From Tricholoma matsutake (lineage: Eukaryota > Basidiomycota > Agaricomycetes > Agaricales > Tricholomataceae), in assembly GCA_026075535.2 (NCBI GenBank), contig AP026549.1, forward strand, positions 3,348,001-3,412,000: DNA of 64,000 bases. Direction: 5' to 3'. Positions 1-11,411 of the stretch are shown here, one piece after another (positions within the stretch are counted from its first letter, which is position 1; each line of letters starts with the position of its first letter). The position numbers were made by a program, and so were the translations under genes. The notes below the pieces were generated by a model. The model did not search any database and was not told the origin of the DNA. It worked only from the letters and a program-made list of their open reading frames with translations.

Positions 1-1345
1 TGGACAACCTCATCCACAGTGACATTGTCAGTCACCGGGGACATGAACTGTTGGTCTCGGCGCAGAGCAATGGAGATGCCCAACAAAGATCGCAAGCTTC
101 AATACAATCCTGGGGTGGTGAAGACCTCCGCCAGGCATAGATTTAAACTGGACTTCTGTTGCTGAGACAGTCCAGGAGGGACTTGTTGTCTTAATAAAAG
201 CATTCCCCTTATGTGGGGAAGAGAAACATGGTGTTCATCCAGAACCAACCCAGAGGAGTTCCGGAATTGGTAGAGTTGTCGATGCATGAATTGGGCTCAG
301 GATTCCACCAGGTCGTTGATTCAGGGTTGAGCCATCCTGTCCAGCTCATGCAGTCGCCGAATCCCCTTGGAGGATTGTCGATCCATGGGGAGCCACTGGG
401 GAAGTCTCCAGTTGGCAATGGCATAGCTCATTAAGGGGGTTCGGGTCTCGGAAGGGGTTAAGCTGGCATAGTGCACATAGGACTGCGCTTGCCATAGATA
501 AGTCTCATTGCCAGGCTGCTGAGCAGCCGTGGCCCATATATCAAACTCGGCACTGTTTTGCAGCAAGGTAGGGGGAACAGGATTATGGACTGGAAAAGCT
601 GGGGACCAGTTAGCTGGTCGGGAAGTACCCGGCACTGGGTTGATCATCCGGGGCCCTGGAGGGGGAAGGAGAGGGCGCTCCCTCTCCTTCTTGCCCTTGT
701 CCACATCCATCGCCTCCACTGGTCAAACCTTTGGGGCAGGCGCAGCAGGCTTAGTGGAGGCGACGACATAAGAATGCTCCTGGACTGGAGAACATGGTCT
801 GGGGGAAGGCTTGCAACCACAAGGTCATTTGGCTGGGCGATCCTTCAGACATTGGTCCAACTCATCCTCAAGGCACCAAATTTGGGCCCTGAGTCTAGCT
901 GTCTCATCCTCATAATCCTCCTGAAGTTGTCTGGAGGCCGCTCATTCCCCAGAGGATATCTCATGGTCATGGCAGTCCTTAGCGTTGAGATAGTCCAGGT
1001 CCTGGTCAAACTCCGGCTGGTACACATGCATGGTGTACTGCTTGCAGACGTCACATCCAAAACGATGAACCACAATGCCCAAATGGGCATTGTTTCTCCA
1101 TCCCCCGTCCTCTTGTCCCATTCTCCTTTCACCCACCAAAGGGTCTTGACCTTGGGTGTCTCTTTGATCTCGTGGTTCTTGCTCCCTTGGTCTCGGGCCT
1201 TGTGGCTCTCTCTCTCTCTCTTGTCACCTCGTCCTCCTTCCCTATTCCTCCTAACATCCTTCCCCCTTTGAGACTGGTCATTGGTCTCATAGTCACTGTT
1301 GTCCATTGGGTCATCGCTGAAGAACCTATTTCCTCCCATGAACAT
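1..1345 (-). pseudogene. Unrecognised accessory ORF region 3' of the chromodomain
   Basis: Downstream of the chromodomain on the same strand, overlapping frames (845-1345, 942-1139, 321-719, 99-287) read as one broken protein. It has an Arg/Lys/Glu-rich start, a segment with a CDVC motif (DVCKQYTMHVYQPEFDQDLD), a short predicted coiled coil (near 840-900), and a Pro-rich tail with MDVDKGKKERERP. I do not recognise the family. The position suggests either a 3' accessory reading frame of the outer gypsy element or a host gene fragment it abuts. Frameshifts are inferred because coding-like segments switch frame every 150-400 bases. Confidence 0.4.
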
Positions 1346-1468
1346 TATGGGAGCTGAATAGAAAAAAAAAATTAATCTCTGCCCATCCTACTGTACAGGA
1401 TCGGAGTCTGAAAGGCGGCACTCAGTAACCCCCACATTGGGCATCCCATTCTCCTTTTCCATCCCAAG

Positions 1469-2678
1469 TTATTTACCAGCCCGAGTGTGTGCAGCTGCAT
1501 GCTTGGGCAGATCCATCCAGTCCTTGGCACTGACAAGGGCCAAGTATCCATCCAAGGCTGCAAGTTCATTGCTGACGCTCAATGGCTCCCAAGTGGATTC
1601 CCCTAGGCTCCATTTTACCAGGAACTGCAGAGCACGACCCTTCCACCACATCGGTTGGGAAACATGGCATCATCACTCGCATGGTAAGGTTGCAACAGGC
1701 TCACATGGAACCTGTTATGCACTCTCCTCCGACGCAGTTCCTCTGGCAGTTCCAAGTCATAGTTGGATTTCTTGGGTAGGCAAAGTAGGACCTTATAAGG
1801 CCCTACAAACTTAGGCAGCTTGCTGGCTCATCTCTTAGGCATCCTAAGGTTCTTTGTGGACAGATACACTAGATCACCCGGACTGATCTTGGGCTCCTCT
1901 CGCCTACACTGATTGGCGTAGTGTTGTTGGAATACTTGTTCCACAATAATGCTATCATGAGCCATGGCCATGTTGTGAAGTGCATCCATGGAAAATGTTT
2001 GTACACCTGGAGGGATTTGTTTGGGCAGTGGCAACTCCCTCATCATGGGGGGGAGAAACCCATAATTGATCTCGAAGGACGCCATTCCTGTGGCCCGGTT
2101 GATGGTGGAGTTAATCATGAACTCCACCAATGCCAGGAACTTGACCCAGTCCTTCTGGCTCGAGGCCACAAAGGATCATAATATCTGGGCAATTGACTGG
2201 TTGACTCATTCCATGGCCCCATCAGTTTGGGGGTGGAATGAGGTGGACATCAGGAGTTTCACATCCAGTATCCAATGGACCTCTCTCCACCAGCGAGAGG
2301 TGAACTTTGAGTCCCAATCGGATACTATAGATCCAGGTAGACCTTGTAGTCGGACTATTTCTTCAACAAACAACAACAACAACTCGGTTGCCGTTGTGGT
2401 GGTTTTCATGGGCACCAAGTGCACCATGGAAGTGAGTCTACATAGGATGACCCAGAGGTAATTGAATCCCTCTGATTTGGGAAATGGACCCACAAAGTCC
2501 ATACCTATCGACTCCCAGGGCCGGAGGGGAATAGGCAGGGAGTGAAGCTTGCCCTGAGGGGAAGCATACTCCCCCTTAGACCGAAGGCAAGTCTGGCATG
2601 AATTGCAGAATAGGTCAATCTCATACTGGAGGTGTGGCCACCAGTACCATCGACGTACATATTCTGCCATTTTTGCAG
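1469..2678 (-). pseudogene. Integrase core, C-terminal domain and chromodomain of the outer gypsy element
   Basis: Frame 2206-2670 carries the integrase zinc-finger cysteines (CNSCQTC), the first catalytic Asp (GMDFVGPF), the second (SDWDSKF) and the catalytic Glu (HPQTDGAME). A TGA follows this Glu where relatives have Arg; a second TGA follows soon after. Frame 1828-2169 continues the core and the GPY/F-like C-terminal region (LPKFVGPYKVLL in the adjoining frame). Frame 1469-1651 holds a chromodomain (FLVKW and STWEP signatures), which in chromoviruses guides integration to particular chromatin. The first part of the zinc finger lies 11.3 kb away at 13935-13960, separated by the inner element. 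Confidence 0.85.
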
Positions 2679-3858
2679 TGATAGGTTGTCTCCTTGGCTC
2701 AAAGGCTGATTCACCATTACAACTGCATTCTAATCACATTGGCTAACTCCTACAATGTCCCAGAAGCAGTGCAACCACTTCTGACCAGGTCTATCAATTG
2801 CAATATCATATCGACCACATCGAAACATCACCAGCGACATTGAACGTACTGAGAAACCACATCCCACAACCTTAGGACTACCTCAAAACCCCCTAATATC
2901 CCTCTGAATGAGCACTGAATATCCCCAATCAACCTTGAGCCACGCAAATACGATTGAACATCATTGACCATCGTCGAGCATTATCAAGCGTTATCAATCA
3001 ACATTGGGTGCCGCATTCATTATCTAAATGGTGGAATACCATGCACCAGGGAGTATTCAAACTTGTGCTCAAACCTGCTGATAGTAGGTCAGCCTCGTTC
3101 CAAGTCCCTATCGTGTACAGAACCTGCTGGACGGATTATTGTGAGACTTAGCACAGTTTATACACAAAGGACAGTCTCTTTTAGTTCTTTCCCTTTATTA
3201 CTCCTTCATCATATGATAAATCTCTTTCTTGTTTGGATTCCAGTCTCATTTTAGCCTCATGTTTTAACTCATATCTTTTGCCTCATGTTCTACACATGTT
3301 TCTTATGCCATTTTAGGAAGTTTCTTTTAAAACATATAAAACTCTGTAATATCTACTTGGAAATACAAGAAATTGTCTTCACATATTGCCTCATATAGAG
3401 TTCTAAGAATTTGATCTATCCTCTAAACAATCTAAGGTTCTATGAGTTTTCTCAATCGATGAGAAACCTCTGCAATCATCCTCATCCTTGATCCTCTTTT
3501 GACCCTCTTATCGTTAGCACTAGTAACCATCCCGACACTTTGTAGCCATTGGCTATAGCCTTCATATACTATCGACCTATGAAAAGGTCCTCAGAATTCA
3601 CACATCGACCATCAACAATAAACATTGTTCACCATCGATATCATTGATCGTCCTCGATATCAATCAATACTCTATTGGACCATGCTAAACACCTTCCTCT
3701 CTGATAGAACTACCTTCACAACTAGTACCAACTAGTTGTCTTCCCATTGGTCAGACCACAAACCTTTGGAATGTCTCACACCCTTCCTCTGACTTGCACA
3801 AATATCATTGGTTGCCTCATTGGCAGTTTTGGTGGTTTTCCCAGGTTGAGTATCATCA
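2679..3858 (+). repeat. 5' LTR of the inner gypsy element
   Basis: 1180 bp, TG...CA termini, matching the LTR at 12915-13934 and (inverted) the solo LTR at 58658-59834. It contains about 160 bp near 3500-3690 that the 3' LTR lacks but the solo LTR keeps, so the 3' LTR carries a deletion. In the first ~150 bases nearly all differences from the 3' LTR are transitions, several at CpG. Confidence 0.92.
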
Positions 3859-3862
3859 TTTT

Positions 3863-3880
3863 TGGAGCCCACCGCGAGGG
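3863..3880 (+). promoter_or_regulatory. Candidate primer-binding site of the inner gypsy element
   Basis: Four bases after the 5' LTR comes TGGAGCCCACCGCGAGGG. The initial TGG matches the complement of a tRNA 3' CCA, and the reverse complement has the form of a T-arm plus acceptor strand. The donor tRNA was not identified. Confidence 0.5.
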
Positions 3881-4190
3881 TTTCTGAATCATTTCATTGT
3901 TGGACCAATCTCGACTTCCTCGGCTTAGGCCAACACAAGCAAGAAACCTTTGTATCAATACTTGCCATGCCTTTGAATCTCTCAAACAATCGGGAGATAT
4001 TCTAATTCCTGTTTCCAAAGCAGAATCTACTCATCGTAGACTATTTCCTTCACCTACCTCATCGCCTTCAACATCATCATCTACTTCTTTGTCCTCATCA
4101 TCAACCTCTTCATTCATCCTTCCAACAACTTTGACACCTCTACCATCCTTTACTCAAGTCTTAACCCCTACCCCTAGAGTCATCGCATTC

Positions 4191-5727
4191 ATGACTACAC
4201 AAACCACTATGCCAGCTCGTGGTCATTTGACCGCTCCAAAGTTTGACCCTACTCAACCTTGAGAGCTCCGACGATACTTCGAGGAGCTTGAATTATTGTT
4301 CCCGACCTGCGGCATCACAGAATTGAACCTGATGAAGAAACACGCTTGTTGCTACCTCAACATCGATTCTTCCAAACTCTGGGAATTGCTCCCAGAATAT
4401 CAGCCCAGCACTTCATTCAATGAATTTCAAACAGCAGTACATAAACTCTATCCTGGCTCAGAAGACGAACACATGTGGAGCATATCGGACATGGACAAAT
4501 TAGTGGGAGAACAGCTACATGTTGGGATATTCGACGCAAACAATCTAGGAATGTATTATCGGGTGTTCTACAACATTACTCCCTTTTTACAAGCAAAGAA
4601 TAGGATCTCGGAAGCTGAGCAAAGCAGAGCTTATGTTCGAGGATTCCAACCCGGCTTATGGACTCGAATTGCACGACAACTCAAACTCAAATTTCCCGAT
4701 CATTATCCCGATGATCCATATCCACTCAGCAACATTCACAATGCGGAAAAATTTGTACTAGCAGGCTCTAACACATTGAACTCGGTAATCCACCAATCGA
4801 CTTCCTCATCGCACTCGACATCAAACATCAGAAATACGGTCACCTCATCACCTGGAACTATTACGATCAAAACTGAAGATCTAAACGCAATGTTCGAACA
4901 ATTTGCTAGCACCATCGCTATGCACATCGCAGGTACTAAATCTCCTCGCGCTAATTCGGCAGACAGACAGGCACATATTGACACACTTCTTTGCATATTT
5001 TGCAGTTTATGGGGACATTTTATCCCTGACTATTTGGTTTGTCAGTCATACTTGAATGAAGGGAAGTGTAAGAGAAACATGGAAGGAAAGATCGTACTTC
5101 CAAACAGACAATTCACCCCTCGAAGTATTCTTGGCAGGTTTATCAAGGAACACATCGACAAATGGTGGAAATGGAACCCAGACGCAACACCAGCAGCCAC
5201 ACTTTTATTTAGCATTGCACCATCGGCACTTTTGACTTCGACTAATTTGACCTCAGCTGCGATCACTTCGATAACAGAGTCCGACGCAGTTTCTACATTG
5301 GGATCAGAAACAAAAGGAATTTATCATAACTCGACGTTGACAGCTGACTCCGAAGATAGAATAGTGGCTCTCGAGCGAGAAATATTTGCGCTTCGGAGTG
5401 GTAGACTGTTCTTGCGTCTGAGCAATGAGGTTCAAAGTCCGGTTCTGGCCACGACAATCCCCGTTCCTGCATCTTTGACATCTACTGCCCCAGTCCCAAC
5501 ACCATCAACATCTTCATCAACAATGGTCAACCCTTTGACTTCAACTACAGCTCCAACATCGGCATCAACATTGACTTCTCCCGCTTTGACTACCTTGCCA
5601 TTGACCACCGTACCCCCAATGCAAACCTCGGTACACCCTTACGCATCAGTCAGGGAGAATGCCTATTTGCCACCACACGAAAGGAACTTTGCTGGCACAT
5701 CGAAGGGTAAGGAGAAAGACGGACCAT
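4191..5727 (+). pseudogene. Gag (capsid and nucleocapsid) of the inner gypsy element
   Basis: The start MTTQTTMPARGH leads into a capsid segment typical of basidiomycete gypsy gag (ELRRYFEELELLF, then EAEQSRAYVRGFQPGLW). A TGA at 4260-4262 replaces the Arg normally found before ELRRYFEE. The open frame 4296-5915 runs through the capsid to a zinc knuckle at about 4993-5035 (CIFCSLWGHFIPDY, with the last Cys replaced by Tyr) and a Thr/Ser/Pro-rich linker. The coding sequence is cut at EKDGP by the insertion at 5728-6881 and resumes at 6890 with SYATQAPIQNEK. Confidence 0.85.
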
Positions 5728-6881
5728 TAGGGCATGGCACAGGTACGGGTATGCACGGGTATGCATGGGTATGGGATTGCCATACCCAGGCAACACCGTA
5801 CCCTTTTCCACAGTGTTACGGGTATGTGTGGGTATGCTGGTACCTGGATTTTGGTCAGGTGAGTAATCATCTGACCTTGTTGAACACTCATGACACATCT
5901 AATTCTAAACTATAGGACGATCCAACCACCACCATAGCATGGCCCAAACGACGCAAATTGTCATTTGGGCCTATAGTAAGTTTTCTTGTGTTTCATTTCT
6001 TGTTTTTTTGTAAACTAACTGATTATGTTTCTTCTTTTTCAGGTTCTAAACTACTGATAACGACGGACAATGACAGCTAACAACACACACCCAACAGTGC
6101 CACATCACCCAGGCCCAAATGACATGATTGCGTCATTTGGGCCCATGGTAATTTTTTTTAGTTCGTTTCTTTTTTTTGTAAACTAACTATTTTGTTTCTT
6201 TCATTTCCTAGGTTGGAATTCCCTCAGAGCGAGGAGCTCACATGGAACAACCCCACGCCAACGCTGCCATGTCATGATGGCACACCACCCACCCCAGCCT
6301 CACGAGCAACTGCTTGTGGGGTGGTTAGCGGGTGGAATGACAACAATGACCAGGAGGAGGACCCGAGGACCCAACTGCCGCCACAAGCAACTACTCATGG
6401 GGTGGAAATGGGGATCAATGACTACAGGCACACCACCCACCCCAGCCTCATGAGCAACTGCTCATGGGGTGGATAGTGGGTGGAATGACAACAATGACCA
6501 GGAGGAGGACCCGAGGACCCAACTGCCACCACGAGCAACTGCTCATGGGGTGGAAACGGGGATCGATGACTACAGGCAGCACCCCCCCCCCCCCTCTCTT
6601 GCTGCAAATGTGAGCAGGGGGGTTACTCATTCTGTTCTCGGTGACTACAGGCACCACCCCCCTCCCTCACTCCAAATGTGAGGGGGGGGTCACTTTCTGT
6701 ATATTAATTTAGTGTAATTAGATTATTAAAATACATATTCATGCTGAAACCCATAAATAACCACGGGTAACCCACAGAAACCCATGGTAACACCGTACCC
6801 CTACCCATGTGGGTACAGTGTTCATGGGTACGGGTAGGGGTATAAGAAAATATACCTGAGGGTTACCCATGCCATGCCCTA
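5728..6881. mobile_element. hAT-like non-autonomous element (TAGGGCATGGCA family), copy 1
   Basis: Terminal inverted repeats TAGGGCATGGCACAGGTA and, reversed, TAGGGCATGGCATGGGTA. An 8-bp target duplication flanks it (CGGACCAT at 5720-5727, TGGACCAT at 6882-6889, one mismatch). Removing the element and one target copy restores gag in frame (EKDGPSYATQ). The 8-bp duplication points to hAT. No transposase is encoded. Subterminal GGGTATG repeats match copy 2 at 47864-48435, but the centre differs and is occupied here by a hairpin-intron cassette. Confidence 0.88.
5914..6700 (+). repeat. Hairpin-intron cassette, block I
   Basis: Two modules each have a GGCCCAAA...TTTGGGCC hairpin followed by a donor (GTAAGT near 5971; GTAATT near 6150), an AAACTAACT branch-like site and a CAG or TAG acceptor (near 6042 and 6211). 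Four copies of the palindrome around GAGCAACTGCTC within CACCCC...GGGGTGG follow (6287-6324, 6371-6403, 6432-6472, 6528-6561). Two hairpins with C-run and G-run arms around CAAATG close the block (6580-6622, 6652-6690). An intron-like stretch from GTGAGT near 5860 to TATAG near 5915 precedes it. No protein is supported. Confidence 0.7.
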
Positions 6882-7203
6882 TGGACCATCGTATGCGACA
6901 CAGGCACCCATACAAAATGAGAAAATCACCCACAATATCTTTTTGCACTCAATGAAGATGCCAATCATCATGCTTACATCGGAAGAACTACTCTCGCTTT
7001 CACCTGAGGTTTGAACAAAATGGAGAGAACAGGTCACACCGAAACAAGTACTGCAAACCGGAAACAATGCCACGAACATGTTCAGTCCTGATGCGATTAT
7101 TGTGCCTGACCCATATGAGACCTATATTAGGAGTCTTTGACCCAGTGAAATCCCTCAGCCATTTGTTGTCACTAAAGAAACTTCATCAATTAGATCAGTT
7201 ATT

Positions 7204-7956
7204 ATGAATATTCAGGGTAACAACCAGGTAGAAAGCATCGTTGATCCTGGTTCCTCGATTATATCGATGGCCAAAGATGTCTGTCATGAACTCGGTCTAG
7301 CATATGACTCCTCGATTTGGCTTCCGATGCAGTCAGCCAATGGCACTGTGGATGAAACACTCAGTTTAGCATGCAACGTGCCTTGCGATCTTGGTGGAAT
7401 CACCGTATACATGCAGATATATGTTATTCGGGACCCAGCTTATGATATTCTACTCGGACGACCTTTCAACATCTTAACAGAAAGCATCATTAGAAATTAT
7501 TGGAACAAAGCCCAAACGATCACAATCTGCGATCCAAACTCAATTCAGACTGCTACCATTCTTTCGATCCCTAGATCACATCATTGTCAAAAAGTAGTTC
7601 ATGAGGATTTTCAGCATGGGAGAATGAAATTTTGGAACAGTGCACTTTCATTATTTCATTCGACTCTTCTGACTCCTCTATATTTATTGAACACACTGCA
7701 AATATCCCCAAAATCGACTCCTCCAAAGAATTATCTGCAATGCTTTTTATCTGCGTGCGACGAGTTCCACGTTCCTGGAAATGCCTCGATGGTGTTCATA
7801 CCTATGCAAACCTCTTCATCGTATGTTTTCCCTTCCTCTGTTATTTCCAACAATCGCCTGTCTAGTTATTTATCAATGAAGAAGAAGTATAAACCAGTCA
7901 CACAGAAGGTCCATCCAATCGTGGCTGAACTACCCGATCAGTTTCGAATTATTTGA
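7204..7956 (+). pseudogene. Retropepsin (aspartic protease) of the inner gypsy element
   Basis: Open for 250 codons. The catalytic motif reads VDPGSS (near 7240) rather than DSG or DTG; DPG is, from memory, usual in this basidiomycete gypsy lineage. The second conserved segment AYDILLGRPFN lies at about 7438. The enzyme would act as a dimer to process Gag-Pol. The segment ends with EDQ-like content and passes, after a TGA at 7954, into the linker before RT. Confidence 0.8.
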
Positions 7957-8133
7957 TGCATTGAGGGCAATCCCCTCAAAGACATGCCTCCATTAAATGC
8001 CCATCCTCTGATATTTGAACCAACCCCTCGATATAACCTTGAATGCAAAACCATCATCGATCAAAATCATCCAGGCAATTTTCTATGGCCTCAAGAATGA
8101 GATCTCATGCATGACTTCATTTGAAACCAGCAA

Positions 8134-9015
8134 GTGGGGTTTGCATGGATGGAAAACAAACAAGGAAGGTTTCAACCTGATTTCTTCCCCCCTATCGAGT
8201 TCCCAGTCGTCCCTCACACTCCTTGGGTCGAACACAATATCCCCATACCACCTGGTCTGTATGAACAGATCTGCAAAATGCTGAAAAAGAAGATCAAAGC
8301 AGGAGTCTATAAGTCATCAAACTCATCTTATCAATCACAATGGTTTTGTGTTGTGAAGAAAGATGCAAAATCACTCCGAATAGTCCACAGTCTTGAGCCA
8401 CTAAACCAAGTTATGATTCAGCACTCAGGTGTCGTCCCAATCCCCAAGCATTTAGCTGAACAGTTTGGGGGATGCGCTTGTGGTGGGATGTTGGATTTAT
8501 ATGTCGCATTCGATGAAAGGCTCATAGCTGAATCTTCTCGAGATCTAATGACTTTCCAGACCCCATTTGGTGCACTTCAAATTGTCACCCTACTGATGGG
8601 TTGGACGAACTCGGTTCTGATCTTACACGATGATGTCAGTTTCATCCTACAACCCAAAGTCCCTCATATCACGATCCCTTATATTGATGACACACCAGTG
8701 AAGGGTCCAAAATCAAAATATTGAATGATTGGTGGGTCTTACAAAATGATTGCTGACAACTCAGGCATTTGACGATTTGTATGGGAGCATTTCGAGAACC
8801 TGAATCGTATCATCCAGTGCATGAAGTATTGTGGTGGGACATTCTCAGGACCAGAACTATTTGCTTGTGTCCCTGAAATAATTGTTTTAAATCATCGATG
8901 CAATATTCAAGGTCGAATGGCTGACCTGACGCATATCAATAAGATTCAGAAGTGGGGTCCATGTCGTATGCTCATGGAAGTTAAGGCATTCTTAGGAATG
9001 ATTGGAGTTTGTTGA
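8134..9015 (+). pseudogene. Reverse transcriptase domain of the inner gypsy element
   Basis: RT fingers and palm are recognisable (SQWFCVVKKDAKSLRIVHSL; MLDLYVAFDER; FQTPFGALQIVTLLMGWTNS), with the catalytic YIDD box at about 8680. TGA codons interrupt at 8722, 8770 and 9013; the last two replace Arg in motifs I know as GIRRFVWEHF and GVCRIF. The thumb (WGPCRMLMEVKAFLGMIG) is intact. The element cannot make active enzyme. Confidence 0.88.
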
Positions 9016-9590
9016 ATTTTTATTCAGAGTTTCGCACATTGAGCAGCTGCGCTAATCAACCTTACTTGAAAAGATGTACCCTTCAAATTCAGCCCATCTC
9101 AGGTATCAGCGCAAGAAGATCTCAAGCAAGCACTGCTAAACTCGCCAGTGATTCGAGCAATCGACTATACCTCGAACACCCCAGTCATCCTCGCAGTCGA
9201 CACATCGAGCATTGCAATTGGCTATTTTCTAGTGCAATGTGAACACGATAATCCTCAAAAATGATACTACAGTCGATTCAGCTCGATCACACTTAACGAC
9301 CACAAATCCCGGTTCTTGCAACCAAAACTTGAGCTTTATGGTCTATATTGAGCTCTTGGTGCACTTTGATTATATTTGATAGGGGTACGAAACCTTATCG
9401 TCGAAGTTGATGCAAGATATATCAAAGGCATGCTCTCAAATCCCGATATCGTGCCTAGTGCTAGCATCAATCGATGGATTGTTTTAATTCGAACGTTCCA
9501 CTTCACTCTAGCTCATGTTGCAGGTATGCACCATGGGCTGGATGGTCTTTCGCGACATCCTCCACAAACTGAAGATGGCATATCGAAGTA
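9016..9590 (+). pseudogene. RNase H domain of the inner gypsy element
   Basis: Acidic residues of a retroelement RNase H are visible: ILAVDTSSIAIGYFL (about 9190), the region around LELYGLY (about 9330), EVDARYIKGML (about 9407) and GLDGLSRHP (about 9538). At least six TGA codons fall where the family usually has Arg (9040, 9067, 9258, 9349, 9367 and nearby). The last ORF, 9376-9591, ends before the integrase linker. Confidence 0.82.
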
Positions 9591-9653
9591 GAAGAAGAAT
9601 TCAGCGATTGGGTTGACAAATTACATGGTTTTGTTCACCAAATCAACCCAGTT

Positions 9654-11135
9654 TTGATTCGACCTTTCCCCTCTCACGGGACATATCCGACTTTCGCCCA
9701 AGCCTCAGATTTCAGTAAGGGGGAGGATGTTTCATACAAAGATGTACCTCAATCAGACAAAGCAAAGAAAGAAGATGAACGATTACTGCTCGTTCATAGA
9801 TGGTTAGATGATATGGTGCGACCCCCAAATCTATCAGACACCAAGTATGCTACCTTCATGCGATATTGCACCGAGTTCTTCATAGATTCTGGAAAACTAT
9901 GGTGAAAAGATCATCACGGAGAACACGAGATCATCGCAATCCCAGAATGTCACATCAATATTATCTGGTCATTGCATGACCATATCGGACACAAAATGAT
10001 CTTCACCACAAAGTCTCACATCACCCTAAGATTCTGGTGGCCCAACCTGAAAGCCGATATTGCATGGTACATCCAAATGTGCCATTACTGTCAGTTGCAA
10101 CAGACTCGAAATCTCCTTATTCCACCAATTCCTGCCCCTCTATTCGGAAAAGTCTACATTGATACAATGCACATGCCACCTTCTGGCAGATATCACTATA
10201 TAGTACAAGGTTGATGTTCGATATCGTACTGGCCGGAATTCAGGATGCTTCGCAATGAAACAGCAAAGACCATCAGCAATTGGATCTTTGAGGAAATCAT
10301 TTGTTGATGGGGCTCACTTTACGAAATCATTACTGACAATGGCCCAGCATTTCTTGCTGCTCTCGAATACTTGGCAAAGCGATATCATATCAATCACATT
10401 CGGAAAAGTGGGTCCAATTCTTGTGCCAACGGCCTCATCGAACGAGCCCACTTTGATGTACAACAGTCACTTTACAAGGCCATCGATGGCAATCAAACTC
10501 AATGGTTGGTTGGGACCTACTCAGTCTTTTGGGCAGAATGGGTAACAGTTTGAAAATGAATGGGCTGTTCACCCTATTTTGCGATCACAGGTTCTCATCC
10601 ACTCATCCCTCTTGACATCTCAGAAGCGACATATCTACAGCTGCCACCCAACTCGATACTTTCCTCCACCAATCTCATCACCCGACGTGCTATTGCACTA
10701 CAGAAATGCTTGACTGATCTCGAAGTACTTTACTCTAGAGTCTACACCGCTCGACGAGAAGCTGTGAAATGCTTTGAAGAAGTTCACAAGCGAACAATTC
10801 GAGACTACAATTTCGAAAAAGGTGACCTTGTACTCATGCGAAACACACAGATCGAGAAAGCCCTTAATCGAAAAATGTGAGCTTGATATCTCAGCCCACT
10901 CATTGTTATCGCACAAAACTACGGTGGCACTTATATTTTTTGCGAGCTTGATGGTTCAGTTCTTCATTGACCAGTAGCTGCCTTCTGAGTTCTACCCTAT
11001 CTAGCACAAAAATCGATTCCTCTTCCTCCGAAGTTCTTTGATATTGACGATCGTCGGCTCAAACAACTTCAAACAACATCGGACATCGATGGAGACATCG
11101 ACGAAGGTATTCCTGACCTCGACGAAGAGGAATAG
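9654..11135 (+). pseudogene. Integrase of the inner gypsy element
   Basis: The HHCC zinc finger is complete (HDHIGH ... CHYC, 9978-10092). The catalytic triad is present as YIDTMHM (about 10158), TDNGPAF (about 10335) and NGLIERAH (about 10428). TGA codons at about 9903, 10212, 10551 and 10557 and others near 10878 replace residues that are Arg in relatives (for example VTVRKRMGCSPYF becomes VTV*K*MGCSPYF). The C-terminal region holds FEKGDLVLMRNT and a terminal acidic tail. No chromodomain was seen, unlike the outer element. Confidence 0.86.
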
Positions 11136-11411
11136 AGCATTTTTCTTTTATTTTCCTTACTTGCGATATTGGAACAAACTCTCGATCTTATAACAGTGTA
11201 CTATTACAAGTCACGATATCATTCGAAATGTGTTCGCGCAACCTTGACGGGGTTTTTTTGGCTATGAAGGAGTTCTGAGCCTTTCCCCTATGACTCGTTT
11301 TGATAAATCATCTACATTTCTTGGCTTTGAGCATACACGATATTTCTCATTTCAAACTGATCTCGCTCAGACACAACAAAAACGATGAAATTAAAACAAT
11401 AGAACAAACTT

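Noticed and set aside
6287..6561. Regularly spaced palindromes as a CRISPR array
   Set aside because: Spacing is irregular (50-100 bp), spacers are similar to each other, and the context is a eukaryotic transposon.
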